A stretch of DNA of 64,000 bases. Source: Sistotremastrum niveocremeum HHB9708 (taxonomy: Eukaryota > Basidiomycota > Agaricomycetes > Sistotremastrales > Sistotremastraceae). This document shows positions 35,938-48,392 of this stretch, piece by piece. Position 1 is the first letter of the stretch; every line of letters begins with the position of its first letter. The notes under the pieces are model-generated. The model ran no database searches and was not told the DNA's origin. It worked only from the letters and a program-made list of their open reading frames with translations. Where the stretch lies: positions 43,068-107,067 of the forward strand of contig KV419402.1 of assembly GCA_001630475.1 (NCBI GenBank), read 5' to 3'. The translations under genes were made by a program, and so were the position numbers.

Positions 35938-38757
35938 CTGAATGATAGAGGTGGAAAGGTCAGTCAATAGTCCTCGTGAGGTCGACGACGGAGACGGATT
36001 TCAATCACCTCGTCGATGGTGACGGTTGAATACTCCCAAATCGTGTACAAGCGAGTGAAAGTCAAAATGATAGCATTGACAACAGAGTCGGGAGTACAGA
36101 AGAGACAAAACTCACTTCGACGATGGGTGGGTCGGAGTCCAAGGGTCAACGAGGACAAATGCCCCCTAGGGCAACCCCCCCTGATTTTGACCTGCAGCTG
36201 TACTTCAAAGTTACGTTAAGATATCAATATGCAGGCACTCGATCAGATCGGGAAGGGGGCGAACAACGCGAGGATATTAATATGGTATAGCATTCGAGTC
36301 AGGCTCAGGACGCACGTTTTCTGGTGGTGGAAATATTGTACCGGAGGGAATGGAAGAGGATTGAAATCTCAGAATATCATTTTCAGGGCTCACCTTTGAC
36401 CGTGAACAGAATTCTCAAATAGCGAACCGAACCGAAACGAAACGAATGGCCCGGAATGGGCAGAGCATCGGATAAGTTGCGCGCGAACGAGATTGAACAG
36501 ACACTCAGGGAAATTCCCATCATGCAAGGCGTATTGTAAAAGGCAATGGGCAATGGTGACATCGAAATGAATGGGCTGGGCTATGGGTGTTTTGCTAACA
36601 TGGCCGCAACCGGATCCTCAACCGAATCCGACTTGAAGAGTCCCGTTAACTTTTGCAGATGTTCACGATGAGCGCATCCCGACTCGCTTTTGTAACATCC
36701 CTCACATGCGGGAAAGATTGTCAGTAGATGGAGATTTATGGACGTTGAGAGCGACTGCTTTTTAGGCACCGGCGTCGAATGAAAAGGTCTAGACCAAACC
36801 CTGGATAGGCTCGGCAGCATCGGAATCGGGAACGAGATTTGATCCCGCGACGCCGCAGGCTCACCACGGCGGCATGACTTGGCTCTTGACTTGCTAAAAA
36901 CCTGGGACCGCTTCTGTAGAATCTGGCTATGTGGTTGGGACTGAATCTAGCATCCGTCCGTTCGACTGGCTTTCGGTCCAATTTTCTGCCGTTGATCCTG
37001 CTTTTTGGAACGATGACGCGGCCCTGCCAGGCCATGATCATTGAAAAGACAACTCAGATTCATGTTTGCAGAAGAAGAAATAACTTTGAGAGCTCAGAAC
37101 TCACGGCCATCGATGTGTCACCTAGATCTGAAAATGAGGTGAGTTTTTTTTTATCCCAAATTTCAACATGATTCGTACAAGTCGCTTTCCAGCAGTCTCG
37201 CGTCTGACTATCGCATCGATTCATACTCGTAAAATTCGTTCGGAGATCTTCATGAGGCTCAAACTCCCTCGTCTATTCTGTTATTCCGACTGCGGAATGT
37301 TCTGCCTTCGCACACTTGGATCCGCCATTCGACTGATTCATCCTTGGCGGCTTCAATTCTCATTCTCGTGTCCCTTCAAATATTGTCTACGTAGTCAAAT
37401 GCCGGATTTGAATTCGGCGCGCTCATGTTCTGCTGCTAGGCAATCCGACTACCCAATTTTCGTTCTCTAATAATAAAGGATCTCGTCTTTCGGTGCCTTT
37501 CGAAGGAAAATGATCTCCAGGTCGACCTACCGATATACTCCATAAGGCTAAATCAACTGTCTCGGACGTTCCCTTTTCTTCTTGTCTTGAACCTCGTACT
37601 CTAGTCGAATGAACGACCTGCGACTTGGGATGGATGACGTTCTCAACGCGTCATCTTCAATATTAATGCAGTACCTCCGAAGCAGAAGAGAACTTCGCGC
37701 AGATCGAGAATCCCGCTGTCACGGAATAATTGTACACATGAGTCAGGCCTTAAACCCTCGTCGTACTGCAAAGCGCACCGTCACGTTGAGACTTTCAGCA
37801 ATACGCTCAATAGTGAATCTGAACGAGGCCCGTTGGACCGAGTTTTGCGGTGTGCGTTGAGCAGTACTGGTCCTACCGGAGAGCGATGAAAAAGGTGAGT
37901 ACGCTTCTTGAATCGGGAAACCATGCGCTTCTGACGACGATCCACCGTTGACGTTTCTCGAACTTCCTGAGCGCGATCGATCAATGTTTCCTACTCGCGA
38001 AACGAGCTGCGGAAGCACTCGAGTCAAACGAGCAAATAACTAAATCAGGCATCGTCAGCACCCCATACAACGAAGTCTGGACCCGCATTGACGAGTTAGG
38101 CAACGACTATTGTCGGTGATGCTCGGCCGCATTATAAGTGACAGGAGCTCTAGTATTCCGTATAGAAAACCAAACGTTCAGTCCCTGCATTCCAATCAAA
38201 TCCTTATTCAAACGCGCCCTTCACCAAATCTACCCCTTGCATATCGAAACACGAAACGAAACGAAGCCGGTCAAGCCGAGCCCTCAACGGAAGCAAATTC
38301 TCCTCCGATATCGCCGTATGCTCTATTTTTGGTAACGGCATGACGAAAGAAGGTACGAGCGGAGTCGGAGTTTTGCTATTGTTCTTCGAGGAAGAGGTGG
38401 CTGTGGCGCTATGATTCTTTCCCTCATTTGACGACGCAAAAGTTGGTATTGTTCTACAGCGCTATATAAGAAGATGTGTCGATTCGAGTCCACGGGGTCC
38501 TCGCACCCTCAAACCTTACTGAATAACCCCTTCACCAACAACTCCTTTTTTAGTTTCAATTTACTTGACTCTTAACGATCAAATCCCCCGTTACCAGATA
38601 TTTATCATTCGTCCATCAAAGTCAGTCCCTTATTCCTTTTCTGTCATACAACATATAAATAAGTGTCGCCTTGAATATAGTACTTTGGCTGAGAGTACAA
38701 CTCATCCCAACTCGAGTCGAGGTTTTTCCTCTGAGACCTCTTACAGGACTCGTTTCC
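35938..38757. other. Long intergenic stretch with weak gene candidates
   Basis: No firm gene. Apart from the short ORF listed at 36581-36820, gene-like fragments occur on plus at about 37609-38120, where one frame reads AIDQCFLLAKRAAEALESN and ends at TGA near 38118. Upstream exons could not be joined. The rest shows nothing recognisable. Confidence 0.35.
36581..36820 (-). CDS. Small ORF with mitochondrial-presequence-like N-terminus
   Basis: A complete 79-codon frame starts with ATG and ends at TAG. The N-terminus MLPSLSRVWSRPFHSTPVPK is basic, Ser-rich and lacks acids, as in mitochondrial targeting peptides. A Cys-containing segment follows (FPACEGCYKSESGCAHREH). The length and Cys pattern could suit a small mitochondrial protein, but no family is recognised. 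Confidence 0.4.
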   Translation of the reverse strand: MLPSLSRVWSRPFHSTPVPKKQSLSTSINLHLLTIFPACEGCYKSESGCAHREHLQKLTGLFKSDSVEDPVAAMLAKHP

Positions 38758-39828
38758 ATGAATTCGAATTCTGTCTCCGACTTCCCGTCCCCTCCAGTCA
38801 ATCCGAGGAACGGAAAGTCACGTTCAACAGATCAGACTTCATCTTCACACGGTCCGACATCTCCTCCTCCTAACCCCGTCACCTCAACTCTCTCTCCTCC
38901 CTCCCTCAACTCCTCGTCAAACGCCTCAGCATCGACTTCATCACCTACCTCCTCCAGCATCCGCAGAACAGTAGGTGACGAAGACATCGCAAAGCTATAC
39001 GATAGCAAGACTTGGAATCGGCGTTCAGCTCTCGCGGTCACTTCGCGACCTCAAACTCACGAAGTCGATCACGGTACAGGTCGTCCAGGCGCCCTCTTAT
39101 CAAAGCGTACACATCATCCCGTTACTCCGAGAAAGGCTTCAAAGTCCCCTCGAGTCCATTTATCGTCTTCGCCGAATTTCAGAGCTCCCTCTCCCCCCTC
39201 CTCAGACGAAGAGGAATCTGAGGCCGACTCTTTCGAGTCATTATTCGGTCCTGAGCCTCCGAGTCCTATCGCTCCAAAACCGAAACCGAAACTCAAAGAC
39301 TTCCTTCGAGGTCTCGAGATCTCCTTCCCCCCCGGCTCATCCGACGGAATCTTCGACGAATCCACAACTCCAAATTACCCTCTCTCCCTCTCCGAATCCG
39401 ACTCTCTCACCCCAAATTTCCACGACGTCAACTACATGGACATCCTCCCACTCCGCCACAAATCCTCCATCAAATGGCTCAAAAAAATAGGCCACTACAT
39501 CGCCCAATTCTTCCTCCTCCCTCTCTTCCCATCAGGCGTCTTTCCGGATCACGTCAAATATCGACTGAAAGCCTGGCCAGATGGATATAGGCTTTATATA
39601 CATCGTTCGGGGGATCGACAGTGTCCGAGGAAAGATTTGTATTTGTATGGATCGAAGAGGGTGAAGTGTTTTAGGAGTCCGGAAGAGTTCTTCGAACATG
39701 CGGTGTGGCTTATGAAGGGAGGTGAAGGTTCTGGTGAGGATTGCGAGTGTCAGCATTGTGCGGGTGAGGAGAGTTTGAATTCGATGAGGGGGAGGAAAAG
39801 GAAGACTTTGAAGATTTTGAAGGCTTGA
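38758..39828 (+). CDS. Clr2-type transcription-silencing domain protein
   Basis: Single exon from ATG 38758 to TGA 39826-39828, about 356 residues. Residues 1-200 are disordered (Ser/Pro rich, acidic SSDEEESEADSFESLFG). The C-terminal 120 residues match the Clr2 N-terminal silencing domain: WLKKIGHYIAQFF, YRLKAWPDGYRLYIHR, RKDLYLYGSKRVKCFRSPEEFFEHAVWL and the paired-cysteine end CECQHC. In fission yeast Clr2 belongs to the SHREC heterochromatin complex. Basidiomycete proteins with only this domain are known to me in outline, so a silencing role is inference. An RKRKT basic patch ends the protein. Confidence 0.72.
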   Translation: MNSNSVSDFPSPPVNPRNGKSRSTDQTSSSHGPTSPPPNPVTSTLSPPSLNSSSNASASTSSPTSSSIRRTVGDEDIAKLYDSKTWNRRSALAVTSRPQTHEVDHGTGRPGALLSKRTHHPVTPRKASKSPRVHLSSSPNFRAPSPPSSDEEESEADSFESLFGPEPPSPIAPKPKPKLKDFLRGLEISFPPGSSDGIFDESTTPNYPLSLSESDSLTPNFHDVNYMDILPLRHKSSIKWLKKIGHYIAQFFLLPLFPSGVFPDHVKYRLKAWPDGYRLYIHRSGDRQCPRKDLYLYGSKRVKCFRSPEEFFEHAVWLMKGGEGSGEDCECQHCAGEESLNSMRGRKRKTLKILKA

Positions 39829-40500
39829 GTTTTATTCATTTTCGAAGTGAATTTGCGTCGAACGCTTTTTAATTATATTCGTTATTGACAGGCGTTCCTT
39901 GCACTACTAATACGCTCATGTACAACTTCCTTCGTTACTGGTTCGCATTGTGTTTCGTTCTTCCTTTTCGTATGTCTTTACATACGCCCTATGTTCCCAT
40001 GTCTCTTACAAATTCGTTCGTATGTCCTATGAATGCTATGATATATGCAAAACCCCAGAAAAGAAGGCGGGATCCGTACATAGCCAGGCTTTGGAAAGAA
40101 AAACCACAATACACAAGTTAATGTTGTCAACTTCGGTGGTCGCTAACTTCGGTGGTCGCTGCTCCGAATTTTGATCAGGCGGATGCTACGGTCACGTAGT
40201 ACGGTGCTCATCGAGCTTGTACTCATAGTCTTCGAATCAACTGGGGACAGCGATTGTCCTCCGCAGACTTCTTACATGTCCGTACACCAAGTTGCAGATT
40301 TTCACCCAAAAAACTGGCATTCCACAACTCGACCGAGTTGTCCGAGGAAAGGAAGAAAAATGTAAGCGCCCATTAGTCATCCGTGACACCCGTGACATCG
40401 TTCCAAAAATTTCCGCGCGCTTCCACCTCTCCTCCTCCTCATCGTCCTCCTCTCCAGGACCTCTCCTATTCAATCTCATCTCTCTCGTACTGTTACTCGA
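39829..40500. other. Intergenic, with a perfect 16-bp tandem duplication
   Basis: AACTTCGGTGGTCGCT occurs twice head to tail at 40129-40144 and 40145-40160. The pyrimidine-rich 40380-40500 stretch is the probable hsp60 promoter and leader. No other feature. Confidence 0.6.
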
Positions 40501-42821
40501 GATGCACAATCTCTCCAAACGCGCTTCCCTCCGTCTCTCCCGCCAGGGTACCTCCGCCTCCAGTATCGCGGGGTCGAGCGGGAAGGTGCAGGTGCGCGGA
40601 GCACATAAGGAAGTTAAATTCAGTAATGAGGGACGAGCGGCGATGTTGAAGGGTGTTGATGTGCTTGCTAAGGCTGTTAGTGTCACGCTGGGACCTAAAG
40701 GTTCGTTCTTTTCCTTGCGTCTCTCTTTCTCTTTCGGTTCGAGTCGTTCGAGTCATTCGAGACTTCGAGTTGTGTTTGTGCTGGCTTTTCGTCTTTTGCA
40801 TTTGCATTTGCATTCGACTTTGACTTTGAGTTCTGCGTTTGGGTTGATGTTGGATTTTACTTTTGATTTGGCTGTTTTTCTTCGAGTTCTGGCTTGATTT
40901 TCCGAGCTTGAGCCCGAGACTGATCATCCATTTTCATACAGGTCGCAACGTGATCATCGAGCAAAGCTTTGGCGGACCGAAAATCACCAAGGGTACGTCA
41001 TCTCCCGTTCCTCTCCTCCTCCTCTCCCGTCTCGTCGCCCTCCTTCGCTCCTCGCGAACTTCGTCGTTCCGAACAGGAACACTATATGACTGTCCGAAGA
41101 GGAGGGGAGAGGAAGACTCACATGAATGAAAGGAATGAATGAGCTGACGTGTGCTATGATCGTAGATGGTGTGACTGTTGCGAAAGCTATTACTCTTAAG
41201 GATAAATTCGAGAATCTTGGTGCTCGGTATGTTCATTCCTCCTATTCCTCCTATTCCTCCTCGCCTCTCCGTCTCCCCTTCCTTCCTTTTCCACAAAAGA
41301 ATAACACATCTGACATCTCTCGCAGACTAGTCCAAGACGTCGCCTCCCGCACGAACGAAGTAGCCGGCGACGGCACAACAACAGCCACAGTCCTCGCCCG
41401 CGCAATCTACTCCGAAGGCGTCAAAAACGTCGCAGCAGGGTGCAACCCAATGGACCTCCGTCGCGGAACCCAAAAAGCCGTCGAACGCGTCATCCGTTTC
41501 CTCGAAGAACACAAACGCGAAATAACGACTAGCGAAGAGATAGCGCAGGTGGCTACCATTAGTGCGAATGGGGATTCGCATGTTGGGAATTTGATTGCTA
41601 CTGCTATGGAGAAGGTTGGGAAGGAGGGGGTTATTACTGTTAAGGAGGGGAAGACTATTGAGGATGAGATTGAGATCACCGAAGGTACCTTCCCTTCCCT
41701 TTCATTCAATGACGACGAATGCTAAGAGAAATACAGGGATGAGATTCGACCGCGGATATATCTCGCCGTACTTCATCACCGACGTCAAATCCCAAAAAGC
41801 CGAACTCGAAAAACCTTACATCCTCCTCTCCGAAAAGAAGATCTCAGCCCTGCAAGACATCCTCCCCGCCCTCGAAGCAGCCGCCACCGCCCGTCGTCCC
41901 CTCCTCATAATCGCAGAAGACATAGACGGCGAAGCCCTCGCCGCATGTATCCTCAATAAACTCCGCGGACAGCTAAGCGTAGCAGCCGTCAAAGCTCCCG
42001 GATTCGGAGATAATCGCAAAAGCATTCTTGGGGATTTGGCGATATTGACGGGGGGGACGGTGTTTAGTGATGAGGTTGATATTAAGCTTGAGAGGCTTAC
42101 TCCTGATTTGCTTGGGAGCAGTGGGAGTGTGACGATTACGAAGGAGGATACGATCTTTTTGAATGGGGAGGGGGCGAAAGATGCGATTGCTGCGAGGTGC
42201 GAACAGATCCGTGCGGTGATCAACGACACTACCACTTCCGAATACGATCGTACGAAACTCCAGGAAAGACTCGCGAAGCTCTCAGGCGGAGTGGCGGTTA
42301 TCAAGGTGGGAGGGAACAGCGAAGTCGAAGTTGGCGAAAAGAAGGATAGATTTGACGATGCGCTCAACGCTACACGAGCAGCAGTCGAAGAAGGTATCCT
42401 CCCAGGCGGCGGAGTCGCACTCCTCAAAGCCTCCCTAGTCCTCACCCCAACCGAAGTCCCCACATCCAACTTCGACCAACAACTAGGCGTATCCATAATC
42501 CGTTCCTCCCTCCTCCGACCCGCACGCACAATCGTCGAAAACGCAGGCGAAGAAGGATCCGTCGTCGTTGGACACCTTCTTGAGAAATATGCGACGAGCT
42601 TTGAGTGGGGGTACGATGCGGGGAAGGGTGTTTATGTGGATATGATTGCTAGTGGGATCGTGGATCCGTTGAAGGTTGTTAAGACTGCGCTTTTGGATGC
42701 GAGTGGGGTTGCGAGTCTTTTGACTACTAGTGAGGCTTGTATTGTTGAGGCACCGGAGGAGAAGGCGCCTGCTGGGCCTCCGATGGGAGGGATGGGAGGA
42801 ATGGGGGGTATGGGGTTCTAG
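40501..42821 (+). CDS. hsp60: Mitochondrial chaperonin HSP60
   Basis: Five exons: 40501-40700, 40942-40992, 41166-41226, 41326-41684 and 41737-42821, joined in frame. The N-terminus [16 protein letters not shown] is a mitochondrial presequence. Group I chaperonin signatures are all present: [46 protein letters not shown] with the catalytic Asp, [16 protein letters not shown] and the Gly-Met repeat C-terminus ([11 protein letters not shown]). It folds imported proteins in the mitochondrial matrix with HSP10 and is essential in other fungi. The sequence looks intact and is the strongest anchor for the conserved region of the window. Confidence 0.97.
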
Positions 42822-43273
42822 AGTGACGATGTTGTTTGGTACGTTCGCTTTTTATGTTGGTTCGTGGGATTCGTACTGATGCTATTCTTCAGATTCGTTC
42901 TCTCGTCTTTCGTTCATCCTCGACTTTGATTTCGGCCGTCTTTGTAATCCCCATTACTGAACGATAACCCCCACTCATCTTCTCGTCTTTATCAAAAATG
43001 TCGTACCGTCTACGATATACGTTCGACTTACTCATGTATCTCAATAGTATTAATAATTCTTACATATACATATTCTGCATCTCTCATTGATTCTTTATCA
43101 TCTTTATCCGAGTCATCGCTGATATCCCGTGCTCTCTCTCTCCGCTGTCGATTCGTTCGAGGTCACGAATCACGATGACCTCATCAGCAAGCACTTGAGT
43201 ACTGCTACTCAATAAGCGCCCACATCGAGCTCAAGCTCATCCTCACCTCCTCCTCGTCAATTGTCATACAATA
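42822..43273. other. Intergenic, hsp60 3' region and dehydrogenase promoter
   Basis: A TATACATATT-rich stretch near 43058-43075 may carry the hsp60 polyadenylation signal. No coding sequence. Confidence 0.5.
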
Positions 43274-43346
43274 ATGTCTTCCCAAAACCCTCCACCCTCA
43301 GTACCACAGACAGTACAAGCATCCGAACTCGAAGCATCCTCCCTCT

Positions 43347-43440
43347 TACGGTTGCCCCTGAGTCCTTAGTACAAAAATTCAAAATACAAATTTCGTTTTC
43401 AATTCTCACGACAGGTTACCCGAAAGGTTTCGCCGAGGCC
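43347..43440 (+). repeat. Left 94-bp TIR of the IS3EU-like element
   Basis: Matches the reverse complement of 48393-48486 with a single A/T mismatch. It starts TACGGTTGCCCC and ends CGCCGAGGCC. Confidence 0.95.
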
Positions 43441-43853
43441 AGAACTTCGGTATGAGATCAGAGATCCGGCTTCTTCTGCTTGGCCATTCGCCGTTAAGCG
43501 TTGTTGACTGTCAGGGTCGTAGTCCATCATGTCCATGCCCTTTGTCTTCTCTTACTTCACGCAACCTCCGATTGACGCATTGATCGATTAGATTTAGATC
43601 TGAAGATGTCGGGCTGCAAAGGTTCACCGGATCTTGAACAATTTTCATTTGGTATACTTGTTCTGTTGCAATGTCAATGAAGTCGCCGCTTTTGGGGTGT
43701 TTCAAAAAATCGTGGAGCTTGGATGGACAAGATCTCTCAGATCGCTGGGGCCCAAATCATCGAAAATCCCCAAGCTCTTTTCGAGTTCTCTCGTATAAAG
43801 ACCATCTCTGGCAGCATTCTCTTGTCAAACGCTGGCTGTTTCTGTCCTGAAAT

Positions 43854-46039
43854 ATGGCTCCGGTTCTCTCAAAGCCGACTGGTCGATTTGACCATTTCTG
43901 TGACTGCTGTGGCCTTCATTTTCCGACCCTCTACGCTCTGACTTGTGGAAAATGCGTGAGGCGCCAGAGTGCTTTGAACACTGCTGAAAGGCATAAGATC
44001 GAGGTTGGTTTGACTATTTCTAGCTTGGCTCACTGGCTAATTCGGTACGTCGATTCAAAGAGCTTTTCACAGTGCCAAGGTTGCGGTGGTGCCTTTGAAT
44101 TCATGCCTCCAGGGACCACAGAGTGTGCTAGGTGTCAGCCATCTAACCGGGGGGCAGGTATGTATTCGTCATTGCTTCTCTTGATTTCACTCACATTTTG
44201 GCTTTAAGCTCGACGTGGTCATAACCAACTAGAACAGCATGGTACGAAAGAGGTCATTGAGATTGGTGATAGCAGCGAGGTTGAAGAAGTGGTTGCGCCG
44301 CCCGGCTTGTCAAAAGTTCCTACTGCCCTTGCCCGATCTATCCACACCCATCGCCACGACGTTAACAACCATCGATTGACAATCAAATCTGAAGATCCCA
44401 GCATCCCAGACCGTACCCGAGTCATCTTCCACGCCCGAGAGTCCAAGAAATCTAAATCCAAATCCAAATCTGGCTATCCAGCAAAGGACATGATTGCAGT
44501 GAAGTGTGAAGTTTTGATACAGCGCTCTAATGGACGACAAGTTAAATCAAATGCACTGGCGTTCACGGTGGTTTTTGACACAACAGATGTACGTGACTTC
44601 TTTAATCAATCTGTCTGCAACTTCAAGCTAACGCGATTATTCTCAGGGGATGGAACTGGTGCGAGCTCGGCTGCTGACTCGGCTGCAAGAGCCCAAGGGA
44701 TCATGGGCAACTAACTACGAGAATTGCAATATTGTGGCGTACGTCCTCCGCTTTGATTTATTTCAAGCTGTGCAGCGCTGACAATCGCTCTCATGACCAG
44801 TTCTCAAGTACATTGGACCTTTGCATGCAAGACAGAGATCCCAACAGACGACTTGTCGGATGAAACAACTATATCTCAATTTTGGGATACGTACACGGCG
44901 CGGCCAGGCGCCTACTTTACAAAGACGGATATCAATAATCGAGTCATGAAGATTTTGATTTTGGTCCCGGAGGATCAATTGAATGCTGCTGCGGTATGAG
45001 GTCAATTCGTCATTATTTTCCTTCACTTATTGTTGCGAGACAGAATGATATATCAGATGTTGAGACACCTGTTCAAGTTGCCAGGAAGAGACGTCAAAGC
45101 AGTTCCGGAGATCGTCAAAAAGTCAAACGTGAGAAATTTGAAGTCAAACTCGAAAACAGTACGTCTATGTATCCTCTCATCGTCCTCATTCTAGCTCAAG
45201 GCTTCGCTTTCTATCGTCACAGTATCTATTCCAACAATCAAAAAGCCGTGTTTGGCTTATCGAAAACTACTTGTTGTTCGGCATTACCCCACAACTGTCG
45301 ACAATGTGCTTAGCTTTGAGGCCGGCTCAGATGTTGTTTCGGGGTTGATCTCGGCAACACCAGTCGAGAAACGCATGTATCAGGTACAGTCCTCTGTTTG
45401 AGATTGAAATTGATGGAATCTGAATGTTTTTTGCGTTGCAGATGTCTATTGGTGACGATGACTCCAAAGAACCTAACCTCAATTTCTTAGCAAAGAAAGC
45501 CAATGAGCGTCCGTCGTCCATGGATACTGCAGAGCTCCTCATTCTAGCAAAATCAGAAGTCCGGTCGGCCTTTGAACTTGGTCAATGTGTCAATTACTTG
45601 AAGGAAAGATTGGACGGTCACGAAATTCCATGTCAGTATCTGTCTTTGTTCTCTGCTGGCAACAAATGTTTGACGAATAATATCCAGTGCTGGAGGTTCC
45701 TCTGCCTCTTATTGCGGTTGAGGTTCCGTCCAAAGACTTTCGTGCACGCGTTCAGGACCCCAACTTACATGTATGGCTATATCATGAAGGTGTTGTTCTC
45801 AATACTCTCTTTGATTGCGAGCTGCAAGTACCGATGATCTCTATCGCTCAAACTCTTTCGCACATCTCGTTTGTGCTGAGTGATGGTGCCTCAGTCTTGG
45901 TAGATTTCCGTGGTATGTTTGCATGTATTCTGCTTTGTTTCTTCCAATATCTGATGTGGTCGCAAATAGCTGCAAATCCAACTCCAAGCCATCAAACGCT
46001 GCAACTAGTTGGTCCAAAATGCCATACGTTCTTGCTTGA
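43854..46039 (+). CDS. Zinc-ribbon plus degenerate alpha-kinase-like protein (transposon passenger)
   Basis: ATG 43854. The N-terminus has two Cys-pair modules (FDHFCDCCGLHF...CGKC and CQGCGGAFEF...CARC). A basic, Lys/Ser-rich middle follows (ESKKSKSKSKSGYPAKD). A C-terminal region, assembled across several short introns, includes FLAKKANERPSSMDTAEL, LYHEGVVLNTLFDCELQ and SIAQTLSHISFVLSDGASVLVDFRG. That last block resembles the HF-ye-s-g-LV-DLQG region of fungal alpha-type kinases, which in Agaricomycetes also carry Cys-rich N-termini. The usual C-terminal zinc-binding part is missing and the stop comes soon after (46037-46039). It is probably a decayed or divergent kinase. Exon junctions are approximate. 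Confidence 0.5.
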
Positions 46040-46579
46040 AGTTGCCTTTCACTGGCATTCTCAAGATCACTCTTGTTGACGGGTATACAGTCTAGCAGGC
46101 GATCGTAATCTGTACGATGGTGGAGTTTTAGGGATGGATCAGTTCCGCAAACGACACACTTGCAATATTTATTGTGAAAACCTGAAGTTGCCTGCTGTCC
46201 CGCTGTATGCATGAGTTTCGACAGCCATAGAGAATTTACGGACTGATACTCATACTCTACAACATTGATTAATCTTTTGATCCAATTATTAGTAGTCTGA
46301 GAGCATATGATGAAGTTTCCGAGCCATAATACACACTAGGTCATTGTAAGATTTGTGTTCATCAAGCCACTCAAAATCTTGAAGTTCGACTTTTGATTTT
46401 TCAATTCAAACTCCGACCTCTCGGACGTTGCCGTAACAAGTCTGCAAGTTGCAGACTTCATTTCAAACTCCGACATAAATGGCCGTGATCACGGTCAAAA
46501 TCATTCTGTTCGCTATTGGGGTGTGTTCACAATATGAAAGGCCACCAATAATCTTTTAAACTAGACTAGACTAAATCTA

Positions 46580-48171
46580 TCAAATAGCTGGGTCAAGAAT
46601 GTCAATGAGTTGGCGGAAAATATCCCAAGCGTTCTCAAAATTAATACCCGGTGACTCAATTTGCGCATATGCTTCTTCGACTAAGACCTCAAAATCAGTA
46701 TCAATATATCTCATAAGATCCCTTCCTTCTTCCATGGTTTCCAGGATCGAATCTACAACCTCTGTATCAACAGGAATAAGACATTTCTCACCGTTGAATT
46801 GATGCGGAATGGTATAAAACACATTCGGAGTCCCTCTGCTGGGTAGACTCTTGTTTGCTTGCTTTCGGACACGATGCGCGTTGCAGGTACTTGTATATCG
46901 GTCAAGATCAGCTTGAACAAGAGGAAACCACATCCAGTTAGCAGTTTGACTAAAAAAATGAGTCAACATGTGCGAAGCAATGCTGCCGAAAGAAAGCACC
47001 AACCGATGTAGCTGAAGATTTGAATTATATCCACCGTCCGCAGGGCCCTTTTCCCAGTAGTGCAATATGGTAACACCCCACTTGTAGAACAATGGGCGCC
47101 ATGCACGTTCGATGGTGATATTCCGGGGACTCGGCAACATGCGCCACGCAGGGATCAGCTGGTCCATGAGATCGGGGGCGAAATATGTGCTATTGGCAAT
47201 CAGAAACAAGGCAAAGCAGAATATACAAACATGAACCGTAGAGCTTGTTGAAATGAATATGCGTCACGAATCTCCGAACCTCGATCACTTGAAACTTGTA
47301 GTGGGACGCCTGTTGGAACAACGGTAATCGGGACTCTGGTGAGCAATCATGAATACCGAAGAGGACATTGACGCACCACCAACTTCTTTCACAAGCTCGA
47401 GAAAAATCACTCCAACAACGGCTGCATAGCGATTTGATGGAACGACTCGTGCGGACAGCCATTTTCCCGACCATTTGTCACGGATGCCGTAGATGCCGAA
47501 TCCAGCTTCGTTGAGTTTATCGTGACCATCGAGGCTCCATTCATCGTCCGGACCGAGAGACGACAGAATAGTACGATGGAGTTCTTTGGAAGCTGGATGC
47601 CGTTCTTGGAAGGCTTCGGGAGCGTGGGCTTTCATGACGGATCGCACGATGTGGCTGAAATTGAGTTCAGGAAAAGCTATCAGATAGATACTGGCACAAA
47701 CGTACCGTTCAATGTGCGTGCCAGTCATTCCTATCCTCTCCTTGATGCTACGAGGACCCAGTTTGTTGAGTGGGTCCTTCGCTAGCTCTTCCAGAACGAC
47801 TGCATCCTTCTCAGCTCTCGACATTGGGTTCATGACTGACGTTCCGATCTTGAATTCCTTCTTATATTTTCCAAATACCGAACGGCTGTGAGCGCAAACG
47901 ATTCAGCGTACGAATAATGGACTCTTCGTAGGAAGGATAACTAACCTCAAAGTGATTGGAGGGTCTTCGTTCGCCAAAAGCTCGATCATTAGGTCCCATT
48001 CGAAGATGTTGCGTTTGTTGTAGCCAGTCAGCAACGTCCTCAGTCGTTCCTTGTCAATATCTATGAGAAATGTCAGACAGATACGAGTGAGATTGATACA
48101 CACGCACCGGGTTTTTTGCCATAGCGGTTCACACCTTTCTGATTATTGCCTCGTCTTTTCGTGGTGGACAT
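46580..48171 (-). CDS. IS3EU-like integrase-type transposase
   Basis: ATG 48171, TGA 46580-46582, several 47-60-bp introns. The N-terminus MSTTKRRGNNQKG is basic, followed by a helical DNA-binding region (LNKLGPRSIKERIGMTGTHI). The catalytic core shows DEWSLDGHDKLNEAGFGIYG (first Asp), QVSSDRGSE (second Asp) and NITIERAWRPLF (Glu), the DDE triad of retroviral-type integrases. WGVTILHYWEKG follows. This W.LDGH...DRGSE...ERAWRPLF series is a common Agaricomycete transposase family. All exons read without stops, so it may be functional. Confidence 0.8.
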
Positions 48172-48392
48172 CTCTAGTGAGAATGAAGGTGTCTCCAAAA
48201 TCGGAAGAGCGGCTGGAGAAGGTTGAAATCGAGAGATCTGCAGCCATCGTCGGTGCGCATTGGCGAGCGGGCACGATGCAGGGACGTGATTCAAACTCCG
48301 CCGACACGCATCCTAAGCTTCTCCTCCGGCCAGTCCGACTACGATCTGAATCTGGATCGAGCTTCAATCTCTCAGAATCTATCCCAGCATTT

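Noticed and set aside
38440-38520. tRNA-like T-loop (TCGATTCGAGTCC)
   Set aside because: No matching acceptor, D or anticodon arms could be folded.
41816-42529. Long open frame antisense to hsp60
   Set aside because: It mirrors the codon bias of the hsp60 exon and has no own motifs.
45841-46212. Minus-strand Cys/His-rich open frame
   Set aside because: It overlaps the better-supported plus-strand exon encoding the SHISFVLSDGASVLVDFR block.
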